A stretch of DNA of 64,000 nt from Bacterioplanoides pacificum (GTDB lineage: Bacteria; Pseudomonadota; Gammaproteobacteria; Pseudomonadales; Oceanobacteraceae): contig NZ_JBHRYB010000007.1 of NCBI RefSeq assembly GCF_042648445.1, positions 1 through 64,000 on the forward strand, read 5' to 3'. Both the position numbers and the translations under genes were made by a program. The notes under the pieces were generated by a model. The model saw nothing but the letters and a program-made list of their open reading frames with translations, was not told where the DNA came from and made no database searches. This document shows positions 41,125 to 49,937 of the stretch, piece by piece. Positions within the stretch are counted from its first letter, which is position 1, and each line of letters opens with the position of its first letter.

Positions 41125-42660
41125 TCAGCGTTGTGGTTCCGGGTTGTCGCTGGTGGGCAGTCCGGAATCAATCCGCCCCGGCCAGGCGAACAACCCGGCG
41201 GCGCTGTTGTCGAGCTGATCGATCAGCTGAAAACCGCCGGCAAAACCGGGAACTGAGCCAGGTTCCTGTGGCGCGACCAGGATGCCTGTGATCGTACTCT
41301 GATCCAGATTCAGTGTGGCTTCGCCATGGTTGCCACCAGTGATCTGAAAATCAGAACCGCTGCTGTTAAGCTGACCGGCAAAGCGGGCATACCAATAGTC
41401 GTCACCATAGGCGGCTGTGAGATTACCATCGTTCACCCGGCCATTGGCCAGGTTAACGTCGAAGCCGCCGAACACCGTCAGATCATTCACGGCTTCACCA
41501 TTAATCAGGCCGGGCTGCGCACCACCTTCGCTATAAAAAGACAGGCTGCCGTTGATGCCAAATACATCCAGGCTACTGGCCGGGTTGGCGGTTAACCATA
41601 ACAGCGGCTCATGAATTTCGTTGATTAGCTGGCCCTCGCTGTTGTACTGGCGAATCGGCTGTTCGGCAGAACCGTTCCAGATGCCCCAGTTGACATTCGC
41701 CACTGCAGGTGGCGTGACGCTGGGGTCTGCGGGGCCATCAAAGCGGGTCAGAGTCAGGCCGGACAGCTGCTGCTGGGTAAAGACCGGCTGTTCACTGCCA
41801 TCGTACATCACACCACCGGGCTGATTGCCTGCTGAGCTGATCAACTGACCATATTGCAGGCTGTCCATCTGGCCATTGCCGATCAGAGTGGTTTGTGTGG
41901 CAGCGTCGGGTTCTTTGTCGATCGGGTTGGGCAGCGGCTGTGGCAAGTGGCTGGCGCCGTCGCTGTTATCCAGCGCCGGCGTGGCGGGTTCGGCCAGGGC
42001 TGATTGTTTGTCCTGTGCTTTTTCCGCTGTCAGTGGTGTGGCGGCCGTGCTGGCTGTTTCCAGCTGTGCGGGTGGGGTCAGTAATCCTTCAAAGCCGGTA
42101 CCGGTGAAACGGCCAAAGTCGTAATCGGCCCCGTCCCCCAGAGAGGTGGAACCCTGAGGGCCATCCAGTTGGATGCCGCCGTTCCAGACACCGGCTAATA
42201 ACTCGCGGTTACTGAACCAGACGCTGTACATAGTGCCGCGAATACCAATGCTGCCTACCGGGGTTTCGACTTTGTAGGCTTCTTTATTGCCTTTGCCGAT
42301 CGTGCCGGTCAGGGTGCGGAAGCCACCTTCCACCAGTTTCATCAGAATATCGCCGTCATCCTGCTGATCCGGGTCCGGCTGGCGGTAGGAACGAATACTG
42401 AGTTCGGAGTTTGCTTTTAACGCCAGCAGACCTTTATCGATAAAACGAATCTGCAGCCGGCTATCATCGCCGGTGAGGATAGTGTCGCTATCGTACACCG
42501 GGTCGCGGCGTGACAGCGGCCGTTGCTGTCCCTGGTCATCGCGGGCGATAACGTCGCCTTTGACCATAATCACATGGCCGGCCACGGCAATAGCATGTGT
42601 CTGGCTGCACAGCAGCACCAGGCAAGCGGTGTTCAGCCAGAAAAAAAAGCGTGTCATATC
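41125..42660 (-). CDS. FecR-domain periplasmic protein
   Basis: From ATG 42660 (GGAGG 6 bases upstream) the protein has 511 residues. A signal peptide (FFFWLNTACLVLLCSQTHAIA) precedes a FecR domain (about 22-165: GHVIMVKGDVIARDDQGQQRPLSRRDPVYDSDTILTGDDSRLQIRFIDKGLLAL, VETPVGSIGIRGTMYSVWF). A Pro/Thr/Ala linker follows, then a C-terminal beta-rich region (about 270-511) with repeats of glycine-rich strands (SLSFYSEGG, LTVFGGFDVNLANGRV, DQSTITGILVAPQEPG) resembling lipocalin-like or transferrin-binding-type beta structures. It lacks the anti-sigma membrane helix of classic FecR. It ends 2 bases from the CHASE2 cyclase stop and follows the TPR/barrel gene by 8 bases. Confidence 0.85.
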   Translation of the reverse strand, partial: DMTRFFFWLNTACLVLLCSQTHAIAVAGHVIMVKGDVIARDDQGQQRPLSRRDPVYDSDTILTGDDSRLQIRFIDKGLLALKANSELSIRSYRQPDPDQQDDGDILMKLVEGGFRTLTGTIGKGNKEAYKVETPVGSIGIRGTMYSVWFSNRELLAGVWNGGIQLDGPQGSTSLGDGADYDFGRFTGTGFEGLLTPPAQLETASTAATPLTAEKAQDKQSALAEPATPALDNSDGASHLPQPLPNPIDKEPDAATQTTLIGNGQMDSLQYGQLISSAGNQPGGVMYDGSEQPVFTQQQLSGLTLTRFDGPADPSVTPPAVANVNWGIWNGSAEQPIRQYNSEGQLINEIHEPLLWLTANPASSLDVFGINGSLSFYSEGGAQPGLINGEAVNDLTVFGGFDVNLANGRVNDGNLTAAYGDDYWYARFAGQLNSSGSDFQITGGNHGEATLNLDQSTITGILVAPQEPGSVPGFAGGFQLIDQLDNSAAGLFAWPGRIDSGLPTSDNPEPQR

Positions 42661-42668
42661 AGGCCTCC

Positions 42669-44021
42669 TTAAAACACCAGAGTCAGTCCGCATTCGATCA
42701 GGTTGCGGTCATACTGGTAAATGTCGATGTTGCTCTGGTTTGTCATATAGGTCAGCTGGCCATACAGGCTCAGTTCGTTTGTCAGCTGGCGGGATGCCCC
42801 CAATACGGCCTGCAGCAGAGTTTCACGCCGCTTTTTGCCATTAACCAGCACATTGTCGTGATCGCTGTGCTGAAACATCATCTGCCGCCATTGCCCTAAA
42901 GCGTAAGCACTGGCGTGTTGAGACAACAGGTACTGGCCGCTGAGGTTGATGCCAAGGCTGTTTTTCGCCAGCGGGCTGTTGGGCGCCGAATCGCTGGCCA
43001 GCATTATACCCGCCTGACCGGCAAACACAGCACTGGCGTATTCGAAGCCGCTATTGATTTCTGCCTGGGTGGCATCCAGGTCGTCGTTCAGCTTGTTGTC
43101 CTGTTCACGAATTTCCAGTTTGCTGCTGAACTGCAGATCCGCCCGGGTAAGGTATTTCCAGCTCAGGTTCAGTGCCGGTGTCAGTTGCAGGGTTTTGTCA
43201 TCCAGCCAGTAGTGCTGGTAAGCGGCTCCGAGGCGCCATTGATGGCGGCCGCGGATCAGCTGCATGCCGCCATCAGCGTAGATGGCGTTCAGGTCGTAAT
43301 CATCATTGCGGGCGTTGGCTTTACGCTGGCCACTGAGATGCAGGTCGAAGCCACTGCGTTTGCTGACCGGCCGGCGGTAGAGGGTGCTGGCGTTGAGCTT
43401 GTAAAAACCACTGCCACTGGCAGTCTGATCTTTGTTTAAGCGCACTTTGCGCTCGGCACCGGCTAGCAGGATGTCGATTTCATTGAGGTCGGTGGAAGAG
43501 TTGATATTGGAATCGTAACCCGCGCCATAGCTGAGGCTGGTGTTCCAGTGGCTGCGGTATGTCAGCCGTTGCTCGGCGATGCGATCGAGGAATGCGTCGA
43601 TAGTAGTGCGTACGCTGGCCGGTGGCTGGCTGCTGAGTACCAGCCTGAATTCCCGTTCGGCATTGTCCAGCTGGCTGAGAAAATAATAACAACGGGCCAG
43701 TTCCAGGCGATAACGAACCACGTCCGGATAATGGTTGCTGAGGCGCTCGAAGACAAATAAGGCTTCGTGAAATAATCCCGACTGTGCGGCGCTCAGGCCG
43801 TAATAGAAATCAAAATCTGGATCACCTTCTGCCTGATCCAGATGTTGTTGCGCCAGTTGCAGCGCCTGCTGGTAACGCTGTTGTTCAATCAGCTGCTGTA
43901 ACTGTGGCATAAGCGGCAAAACCGCCGGGTTGTCATTGGTCTGGGCCTGCAGCACTGGGCTGCTGATCAAAGTCGTCAGGCTGAGCAGGCACACAAAACA
44001 GATGCCGGGTCCTTTCGCCAT
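42669..44021 (-). CDS. TPR plus outer-membrane beta-barrel protein
   Basis: The protein has 450 residues. A signal peptide (CFVCLLSLTTLISSPVLQAQ) is followed by a TPR region (about 35-160: QRYQQALQLAQQHLDQAEGDPDFDFYYGLSAAQSG, HEALFVFERLSNHYPDVVRYRLELARCYYFLSQLDNAEREFRLVL) and a C-terminal domain (about 175-450) of alternating amphipathic strands ending LIECGLTLVF, a typical barrel terminal strand. This resembles Slam-like and related outer-membrane assembly factors. It starts the two-gene operon with the FecR protein; in sum a periplasm-spanning complex with the CHASE2 cyclase is conceivable. Confidence 0.8.
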   Translation of the reverse strand: MAKGPGICFVCLLSLTTLISSPVLQAQTNDNPAVLPLMPQLQQLIEQQRYQQALQLAQQHLDQAEGDPDFDFYYGLSAAQSGLFHEALFVFERLSNHYPDVVRYRLELARCYYFLSQLDNAEREFRLVLSSQPPASVRTTIDAFLDRIAEQRLTYRSHWNTSLSYGAGYDSNINSSTDLNEIDILLAGAERKVRLNKDQTASGSGFYKLNASTLYRRPVSKRSGFDLHLSGQRKANARNDDYDLNAIYADGGMQLIRGRHQWRLGAAYQHYWLDDKTLQLTPALNLSWKYLTRADLQFSSKLEIREQDNKLNDDLDATQAEINSGFEYASAVFAGQAGIMLASDSAPNSPLAKNSLGINLSGQYLLSQHASAYALGQWRQMMFQHSDHDNVLVNGKKRRETLLQAVLGASRQLTNELSLYGQLTYMTNQSNIDIYQYDRNLIECGLTLVF

Positions 44022-44233
44022 AATGGAGTCCTTAACAAGTGCGCAATGCGCCGGAAAGCAGAGCGATACCGATAGTTTGCCTTGGTTTGCCAGAAATGCC
44101 AGTGCCGGTAGGGGTTGGTATGGCTTTTTGCCGATAATTTCCGCTTTTGTCGCGTATTGGGCTGATTATCGGGCTGCTGATAATTTTTATATCAGCAAGG
44201 AATGCACCAATCCCTTTCTTAAAATGTGGTTAT

Positions 44234-44247
44234 TTGACCTGTATCAA
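44234..44247 (+). promoter_or_regulatory. Upstream FNR/Anr box
   Basis: TTGACCTGTATCAA is a near-perfect FNR/Anr half-site pair (TTGAT-N4-ATCAA). Its centre is 50 bases before the downstream box, placing it near -91 relative to the inferred start site, a usual class I position. Confidence 0.8.
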
Positions 44248-44283
44248 GCTTGGTTTCGCCCTTCGGACTGGGCGGAAAATCTC

Positions 44284-44332
44284 TTGATATGAGTCAACTC
44301 CGGTTGTTCTGGCGTTGCTACATTGACGGCAT
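44284..44332 (+). promoter_or_regulatory. FNR/Anr class II promoter for the CcoM-like gene
   Basis: TTGATATGAGTCAA (44284-44297) is an FNR/Anr box centred at 44290.5. A -10-like TACATT lies at 44319-44324, which puts a start site near 44332, so the box is at about -41.5, the standard class II activation position. The 44022-44393 gap holds no other clear gene. Confidence 0.75.
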
Positions 44333-44393
44333 AGCAACTGAGCTGGCGCGGTCGCTGGCCTGAGCCGATAACAACTTGAGAGAGGTGAGCGCT

Positions 44394-44513
44394 ATGTTTA
44401 TGGATGAAGTGGTATTTGCAGGTCTGGCCATTGTAACTCTGACTTGTGCCTTCTTTATAGGTGTATACGTAGCCGTTAAAAAAGACATGAAAAAGCACGG
44501 CACCGGTGAATAA
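44394..44513 (+). CDS. ccoM: CcoM-like small subunit of cbb3 cytochrome oxidase
   Basis: A 39-residue frame runs from ATG 44394 (AGGTGA site 6 bases upstream) to TAA at 44511-44513. It begins MFMDEVVFAGLAIVTLTCAFF, has one membrane helix (about 6-28) and ends with KKDMKKHGTGE. From memory this agrees in length, start (MFxDxVVxAG) and the basic KD-x-KK tail with CcoM, the small subunit described for Pseudomonas stutzeri cbb3 oxidase, which stabilises the enzyme. The two FNR/Anr boxes upstream fit low-oxygen induction, as expected for a high-affinity oxidase subunit. A strong terminator follows. No other cbb3 genes are in the window, so ccoM is unlinked to ccoNOP here. Confidence 0.65.
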   Translation: MFMDEVVFAGLAIVTLTCAFFIGVYVAVKKDMKKHGTGE

Positions 44514-44607
44514 CACCAGCCGCTGCTGAACTGTTTTCAGCTTTGTTCCGCGCAGTGGCAAAGCTGGGATGATCGTTTCCGATTTCTGCGCTGAGTACCT
44601 TGCCTCC

Positions 44608-44640
44608 GGGCCTGATCCTTGTGGTCATGGCCCTTTTTTT
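44608..44640 (+). terminator. Terminator after the CcoM-like gene
   Basis: GGGCC...GGCCC stem with additional TGA/TCA pairing, followed by seven Ts. Confidence 0.85.
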
Positions 44641-44654
44641 GTGCTCGTCGGGCG

Positions 44655-45431
44655 TTAGAGCTGATGTCTGGCTAATAACAGTGGCTGACCTAAGTTCAGC
44701 TGTTGCAGTTGCTGCAGCAGTTGTTGCAGGGGGTCACCTTCCTCTACCGGGCCAATCCGCACTTTATGCAGGGCCGGCTGGTGGCCGGTTTCCGGGGCTG
44801 TAACGGTTACCGGCCAGCGCTTTGCCAGTTGCTGCTGCAAACGCTGTTGCAGCTTGGCCGCAGCGCTTGGGTCTGATAAGGCGCCTACCTGAACCCAACG
44901 CTCGGTTTTGTTTTTCGGCGGGTGTAATACTTCCACCCGGACCGCCGCGGTGCCTTGTTTATGAATGCCGAGTTTCACAGCTGCGGCATAAGACAAATCA
45001 ATGATACGGCCGTCGTGGAACGGCCCGCGGTCGTTGACTCTGACCACTACCGATTGCTGGTTATCCAGCCGTGTAACCCGTACATAGCTAGGCAACGGCA
45101 GGGTTTTATGGGCGGCGGTAAACTGGTAAACGTCATACACCTCACCGTTTGAAGTGCGATGACCGTGGAATTTCATGCCGTACCAGGAAGCCAGGCCTTC
45201 TTCGCGGTAATCATCGGCTTGTCGCATAACCTGATATTCTTTGCCAAGCACGGTGTAACGCGCCGGGTTTCCCATCACGCTGCGGGCTTCGGCTTTTGGT
45301 TGTGGTTCCGGCAGAGCATGGATATCGGCGATCGCCGGTGGTGTGAAATCCTGATGATGCTGATAGCGTGAGGTACTGCAGCCGACCAGCAGTACCATCA
45401 TCAGGGTAACCAGACCATAGCGGCGTACCAT
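44655..45431 (-). CDS. rlpA: Septal-ring lytic transglycosylase RlpA
   Basis: The protein has 258 residues. The lipobox VGCS makes it an outer-membrane lipoprotein (Cys 18). The double-psi beta-barrel RlpA domain covers about 70-170: YREEGLASWYGMKFHGHRTSNGEVYD, TAAHKTLPLPSYVRVTRLDN, VVVRVNDRGPFHDGRIIDLSYAAA, including the catalytic aspartate region. A C-terminal SPOR domain (about 185-258, ERWVQVGALSDPSAAAKLQQRL) binds denuded peptidoglycan at the septum. Last gene of the mltB-side run; its start overlaps the mltB stop. Confidence 0.95.
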   Translation of the reverse strand: MVRRYGLVTLMMVLLVGCSTSRYQHHQDFTPPAIADIHALPEPQPKAEARSVMGNPARYTVLGKEYQVMRQADDYREEGLASWYGMKFHGHRTSNGEVYDVYQFTAAHKTLPLPSYVRVTRLDNQQSVVVRVNDRGPFHDGRIIDLSYAAAVKLGIHKQGTAAVRVEVLHPPKNKTERWVQVGALSDPSAAAKLQQRLQQQLAKRWPVTVTAPETGHQPALHKVRIGPVEEGDPLQQLLQQLQQLNLGQPLLLARHQL

Positions 45432-46402
45432 CAGTCGGCCAGCTCGCGGCTGAGCTGATACACCGCCATGGCGTACAACCGGCTGTGGTTGTAACGGGTG
45501 ATAACGTAGAAGTTATATTCTCCGAGCCAGAATTCAGCGCCGTGTTCGCCTTGCAGCTGCATCAGCGTAGCTGGTTTGTCATCGGCGATGGCCTCGGTGG
45601 GTTTCACTCCCAGCGCTTTTAATTCCGCCGCACTCCATTTGGGTTTGCGGCTGTCGTTAACCACATCCTGGTACTGATCGCCGGATACCCGGACCCGCTG
45701 AACCACAGGTTCTCCCTGACGCCAGCCATGACGTTTGAAGTAGTTGGCGACGCTGGCGATGGCATCGGCCGGGTTTTGCCACAAATCACGTTTGCCATCG
45801 TTGTCACCGTCGACGGCATACATCAGGTAACTGGTCGGAATAAACTGCCCATAGCCCATGGCGCCGGCATAGGAACCTTTGATCTTGGCCGGATCCAGTT
45901 GTTCTTTTTCTGCCAGCGAAAAGAAGGCTTTTAATTCGCGCCAGAATAATGGCCGTTTGGGGTAATCGAACGCCAGTGTGGCGAGGGAATCAAGCACCCG
46001 GTAACGTCCCTGGCGCTGACCGTAGAATGTTTCGACACCAATAATGGCAGCGATGACTTCTTTATCAACACCGTATTTTTCTTCAGCGGCTGCGAGTAAA
46101 TCCTGATATTTTTTCAGGAATTCACGGCCTTGCTCAATGCGTTGTTTGGTGAGAAAAATCTGCCGGTATTCGTGCCACTCTTTACTGCGCTCGGCCGGAC
46201 GTTGAATGGCCTCCAGTACTGAGTCGAGTTTTTCTGCCTGGGCCAGCCAGCTTTTGGCTTCGCTGGCCGGGATCTGGTATTCGGCTTCAAGTTGTTGGGC
46301 AAATTCTTCGAAGCGTGGATGTTTGTCGTAGGCTGCCTGGGCGCTGGGGAGAGACACACCCATAAACGCAATAACGCCAGCAGCGATACCTGATAAACGC
46401 AT
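45431..46402 (-). CDS. mltB: Membrane-bound lytic murein transglycosylase B
   Basis: The protein has 323 residues with a signal peptide (IAAGVIAFMGVSLPSAQAAYD); no lipobox is evident, so this form may be soluble in the periplasm, unlike lipidated E. coli MltB. The catalytic glutamate lies in IIGVETFYGQRQGRYRVLDSLATLAFDYPKR, and the family motif GSYAGAMGYGQFIPTSYLMYAVDGDNDGKRDLW is intact. It cleaves the MurNAc-GlcNAc bond forming 1,6-anhydro ends. Its stop overlaps the rlpA start by one base. Confidence 0.94.
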   Translation of the reverse strand: MRLSGIAAGVIAFMGVSLPSAQAAYDKHPRFEEFAQQLEAEYQIPASEAKSWLAQAEKLDSVLEAIQRPAERSKEWHEYRQIFLTKQRIEQGREFLKKYQDLLAAAEEKYGVDKEVIAAIIGVETFYGQRQGRYRVLDSLATLAFDYPKRPLFWRELKAFFSLAEKEQLDPAKIKGSYAGAMGYGQFIPTSYLMYAVDGDNDGKRDLWQNPADAIASVANYFKRHGWRQGEPVVQRVRVSGDQYQDVVNDSRKPKWSAAELKALGVKPTEAIADDKPATLMQLQGEHGAEFWLGEYNFYVITRYNHSRLYAMAVYQLSRELAD

Positions 46403-46446
46403 AATGTAATTCCTGTTTTCTCCGCGGTACTTCAGTACCCGGCCCT

Positions 46447-47601
46447 TTAGGGGCTCTGGTTTTTTCTGTGAGTATTCATCGACATCAGAATACCAAACGC
46501 AGTCATCAGACTGACCACGGAAGTACCGCCGTAACTCACCAGCGGTAAGGGTACGCCGACCACTGGCAGGATGCCACTGACCATACCAATATTTACGAAC
46601 ACGTAGATAAAAAAGGTCACTGACAAACTGCCGGCTAATAAACGCCCGAACAGGGTTTCACAACGGTTGGATAAATACAGGCAGCGCATAATAATCAGGC
46701 AATACAGCGTCAGCAGAATTAATACGCCAATTAATCCCAGCTCTTCTGCCAGCACGGCAATAATAAAGTCGGTGTGGCTTTCGGGTAAAAACTCCAGTTG
46801 TGACTGGGTTCCCTGCATAAAACCTTTACCTTCAATACCTCCGGAACCAATGGCTGTCTTCGACTGAATAATATTCCAGCCGGAGCCGAGCGGATCACTT
46901 TCCGGGTTGAGGAAGGTTAATACCCGTTGCTTCTGGTATTCGCGCATCACAAAAAACCACATCAGCGGGGCGCTGGCTGCGACGATACCAATCATAGAAA
47001 AAATCAGCCACCAGGGAATTCCGGCAAAAAATAACACCAGAAAACCCGACGCGCTGATCAGAATCGAGGTGCCGAGATCGGGTTGTTTTAAGATCAGCAC
47101 GGTCGGCAGGGCGATGATCAGCATCGCTTTGGCCAGATCGAATAAACGCGGTGGTACCGGCCGCTTGGCCATGTACCAGGCGACGGTCAGCGGTAATGCC
47201 AGTTTAACCAGTTCTGACGGCTGGAAGCGGGGCAGTCCGGGCAACTCCAGCCAGCGCTGTGCACCTTTGGCGCCGACACCGGCAACCAAAACCCCAATCA
47301 GCGCCAGTAACCCGGCGCTGTAGGCCCAGGGTGCCAGGCGCTGGTAAATACGCGGTGGCACCTGAGCGGCAATAAACAGCATGATAAAACCGATACCAAA
47401 ATGTATCGCCTGGCGTTTGACCATGCCCCAGCTCTGGCCGCTGGCGCTGTATAACAATAATAAGCCGCCGCCAGCCAGCGCCAGTAATAACAAGAACAAC
47501 ACCAGATCGACGTGAATACTGGCAAACCAGGCGCGGCTGCGGCTGAAGCCATGCTGAGGGCCGGCTTCGTTCATGGTGCGGGAAAAGTCAGTGGATGCCA
47601 T
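46447..47601 (-). CDS. mrdB: Rod-shape SEDS peptidoglycan polymerase RodA
   Basis: The protein has 384 residues and ten membrane helices. SEDS-family hallmarks are GAKGAQRWLELPGLPRFQPSELVKLAL, LILKQPDLGTSILISASGFLVLFFAGIPW, GIEGKGFMQGTQSQLEFLPESHTDFIIAVLAEELGLIG (with the catalytic-loop aspartate) and PLPLVSYGGTSVVSLMTAFGILMS. It polymerises glycan strands for side-wall growth with PBP2, whose gene ends exactly where this starts. ATG 47601 gives a 26-residue cytoplasmic lead; the internal ATG at 47574 is possible. Confidence 0.96.
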   Translation of the reverse strand: MASTDFSRTMNEAGPQHGFSRSRAWFASIHVDLVLFLLLLALAGGGLLLLYSASGQSWGMVKRQAIHFGIGFIMLFIAAQVPPRIYQRLAPWAYSAGLLALIGVLVAGVGAKGAQRWLELPGLPRFQPSELVKLALPLTVAWYMAKRPVPPRLFDLAKAMLIIALPTVLILKQPDLGTSILISASGFLVLFFAGIPWWLIFSMIGIVAASAPLMWFFVMREYQKQRVLTFLNPESDPLGSGWNIIQSKTAIGSGGIEGKGFMQGTQSQLEFLPESHTDFIIAVLAEELGLIGVLILLTLYCLIIMRCLYLSNRCETLFGRLLAGSLSVTFFIYVFVNIGMVSGILPVVGVPLPLVSYGGTSVVSLMTAFGILMSMNTHRKNQSP

Positions 47602-49454
47602 CAGCCTTCCGCGCCTCCGAGGTATTCATTGATAATGCTTTGCGCTATCGGCCCGGCAGTACGACCGGCCGACTCTCCGTTTTCGATGACCACGGCAATC
47701 GCAATTTCCGGCTTCTCTACCGGCGCAAAAGCAATAAATAAGGCGTGGTCGCGTAACCGCTCCTGCAGCGCTTCAGAATCGTATTCTTCGTTTTGTTTGA
47801 TGCCCACCACCTGAGCGGTGCCGCTTTTACCGGCAATCGGGTATTTCAGTCTGGCACGCAGTCGTCTTGCCGTTCCCCAGGGGCTGCTGATCACTTTTTC
47901 CATGGCGCGGAACATACGATCCCAGTGTTGTTCGTTCTGCAGCTTAATGTCCGGGATATCCGGGTGTGGAACGGTATCCAGCTCATTGTTATGGGCGTAA
48001 ATCAGCCGTGGAGTGACCCATTTTCCACGGTTAGCTAACACCGCGGTGGCGGTGGCCAGTTGTAATGGTGTAGCCAGCATATATCCCTGGCCAATACCGA
48101 GGTTGACGGTGTCACCGGCATACCAGAATGAACCGTTATGAGCGCGCTTCCAGTCCCGGGTCGGCAACAGGCCAGTTAAGGTATTGTTAACGTCCAGGGT
48201 CATATCGCGGCCAAAACCAAACTGCGCCAGAAACGGCGACAGCGTATCAATGCCGGTGCGTACGGCGGTTTCATAAAAATAGGTATCACACGACTGTACG
48301 ATGGCGGTTTCCATATTAACCAGTCCGTGGCCACGGCGTTTCCAGTCGCGGTAAACCCGTTTGTCATTGGGTAACTGGTACCAGCCGGGGTCGTGGATCT
48401 GTTCATCCCAGCTGGTGATGTTGGCATCCAGCATCGCCAGCCCGACAAACGGTTTAAGGGTGGAAGCCGGCGGATATTGACCGCGCCGGGTGCGGTCGAA
48501 CAGCGGCAGGTCCGGATTATTACGCAGGGAAGAGTAGTCTTTATGGGAAATGCCGGTGACAAACAGGTTGGGGTCGTAACTCGGGTTACTGTACAGGCTG
48601 ATAATGCCACCACTGGCGATGTCGATGGCAACCAGGGCGCCACGGTAGCCCTGCATTTCTTTTTCCGCCAGCTTTTGCAGACGGGTGTCCAGTTGCAGGG
48701 TGATATCGTCACCGGGCACCGGGTCGGTTTGTTCAATTACCCGTAAAATGCGGCCGCGGGCGTTGGTTTCTACTTTCTGATAACCCACCTGCCCGTGCAG
48801 GTCGCGTTCATAACGGCGCTCGATACCAATTTTGCCAATGTAGCGGCTGGCGCTGTACTGGCGTTTGGTATCTTCATCTTCATCCAGTTTTTGTTGTTCT
48901 TTCTGGTTAATCCGGGCGACATACCCCAATACGTGAGCAAAGGTGTCTCCCTGCGGGTAATGGCGTACCAGTCGTGCTTCGACATCGACGCCCGGCAGGA
49001 AGGAGCGGTTCACCTGAATGCGGGCAATTTCGTCTTCGCTCAGCTTATGGCGCAATACCACGGGTTCAAACGGACGACGGCGGTATTTACGGCGTTTTTC
49101 AAATTGCTCGCGGTGACGTTCCGATATGCCGATCAGCTGATCGAGGTAGGCGATGGTTTGTTCCAGATCGCGTACCCGCTCCGGCACCAGAGTCAGGCTG
49201 TAGGCGGGGACGTTTTCAGCCAGTAATACACCGTTACGGTCGTAGATCAGCCCGCGGTTGGGGGCAATGGGTTTCAGCTGGATGCGATTGTTTTCTGACA
49301 GGTCGCGATATTTTTCATGCAGGTCGATCTGCAGGTACATCATGCGCCAGGCCAGGCCACATAACATCAGAAAGATGATGCTGCCGAGAACAATGGTACG
49401 GTTTCGGAAAATGGATTTTTCGGCCGATGTGTCTCTGAACGACTGCTCCCACAT
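47601..49454 (-). CDS. mrdA: Penicillin-binding protein 2 (elongasome transpeptidase)
   Basis: The protein has 617 residues: an N-terminal membrane helix (about 20-42, TIVLGSIIFLMLCGLAWRMMYLQ), the pedestal domain (RIQLKPIAPNRGLIYDRNGVLLAENVPAYSL...), and the transpeptidase domain with the active-site motifs STLK (about 330), a later SCDT region and KSGTAQ (about 548). It crosslinks side-wall peptidoglycan together with RodA. The start overlaps nothing but lies 9 bases after rlmH; its stop overlaps the rodA start by one base. Complete and typical in length. Confidence 0.97.
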   Translation of the reverse strand: MWEQSFRDTSAEKSIFRNRTIVLGSIIFLMLCGLAWRMMYLQIDLHEKYRDLSENNRIQLKPIAPNRGLIYDRNGVLLAENVPAYSLTLVPERVRDLEQTIAYLDQLIGISERHREQFEKRRKYRRRPFEPVVLRHKLSEDEIARIQVNRSFLPGVDVEARLVRHYPQGDTFAHVLGYVARINQKEQQKLDEDEDTKRQYSASRYIGKIGIERRYERDLHGQVGYQKVETNARGRILRVIEQTDPVPGDDITLQLDTRLQKLAEKEMQGYRGALVAIDIASGGIISLYSNPSYDPNLFVTGISHKDYSSLRNNPDLPLFDRTRRGQYPPASTLKPFVGLAMLDANITSWDEQIHDPGWYQLPNDKRVYRDWKRRGHGLVNMETAIVQSCDTYFYETAVRTGIDTLSPFLAQFGFGRDMTLDVNNTLTGLLPTRDWKRAHNGSFWYAGDTVNLGIGQGYMLATPLQLATATAVLANRGKWVTPRLIYAHNNELDTVPHPDIPDIKLQNEQHWDRMFRAMEKVISSPWGTARRLRARLKYPIAGKSGTAQVVGIKQNEEYDSEALQERLRDHALFIAFAPVEKPEIAIAVVIENGESAGRTAGPIAQSIINEYLGGAEG

Positions 49455-49463
49455 GACCGTCCC

Positions 49464-49931
49464 TTATTTATGGTAAGGGTGGCCCTGGAGGATACTCCAG
49501 GCGCGGTACAGTTGTTCGGCCATCAGTACCCGCACCAGTGGGTGCGGTAACGTCAGGTTGGATAACGACCAGCGTTGTTTCGCCAGTGCCAAGACATCGG
49601 CCGTCATGCCGTCCGGGCCACCAATCAGCAACGCCACATCGCCACCCTGCATACGCCAGTCGGCCAGGTTGCCGGCCAGCTGCTCGGTGCTCCAGGGTTT
49701 GCCTTTTACATCCAGCGCCACCACATGATCCTGAGGACGAATGGCTTTTTTCAGCGCTTCGGCTTCCTGCTGCATGGCTTTTTCTTTGCTGGTGTTTTTA
49801 CCGCGGTGACCCGGGTTCAGTTCCACCAGCTCCAGCGAGCAGTCATGCGGCAGGCGCTTAGCGTATTCCTGATAACCCTGTTCCACCCAGGCCGGCATTT
49901 TGGTGCCCACGGCCAATAAACGCAGCTTCAT
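49464..49931 (-). CDS. rlmH: 23S rRNA pseudouridine-1915 N3-methyltransferase
   Basis: The protein has 155 residues, the family length. It begins MKLRLLAVGTKMPAWVEQGYQEYAKRL and has the SPOUT-type SAM-binding knot: VALLIGGPDGMTADV and LSNLTLPHPLVRVLMAEQLYRAWSILQGHPYHK, including the conserved C-terminus ending in YHK. It methylates the pseudouridine in helix 69 of 23S rRNA. Its place between rsfS and mrdA is conserved. Confidence 0.98.
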   Translation of the reverse strand: MKLRLLAVGTKMPAWVEQGYQEYAKRLPHDCSLELVELNPGHRGKNTSKEKAMQQEAEALKKAIRPQDHVVALDVKGKPWSTEQLAGNLADWRMQGGDVALLIGGPDGMTADVLALAKQRWSLSNLTLPHPLVRVLMAEQLYRAWSILQGHPYHK

Positions 49932-49937
49932 AGGGGA

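Noticed and set aside
48393..48746. Long antisense frames within mrdA and other GC-rich genes
   Set aside because: Typical codon-bias shadows of strongly coding genes on the opposite strand.
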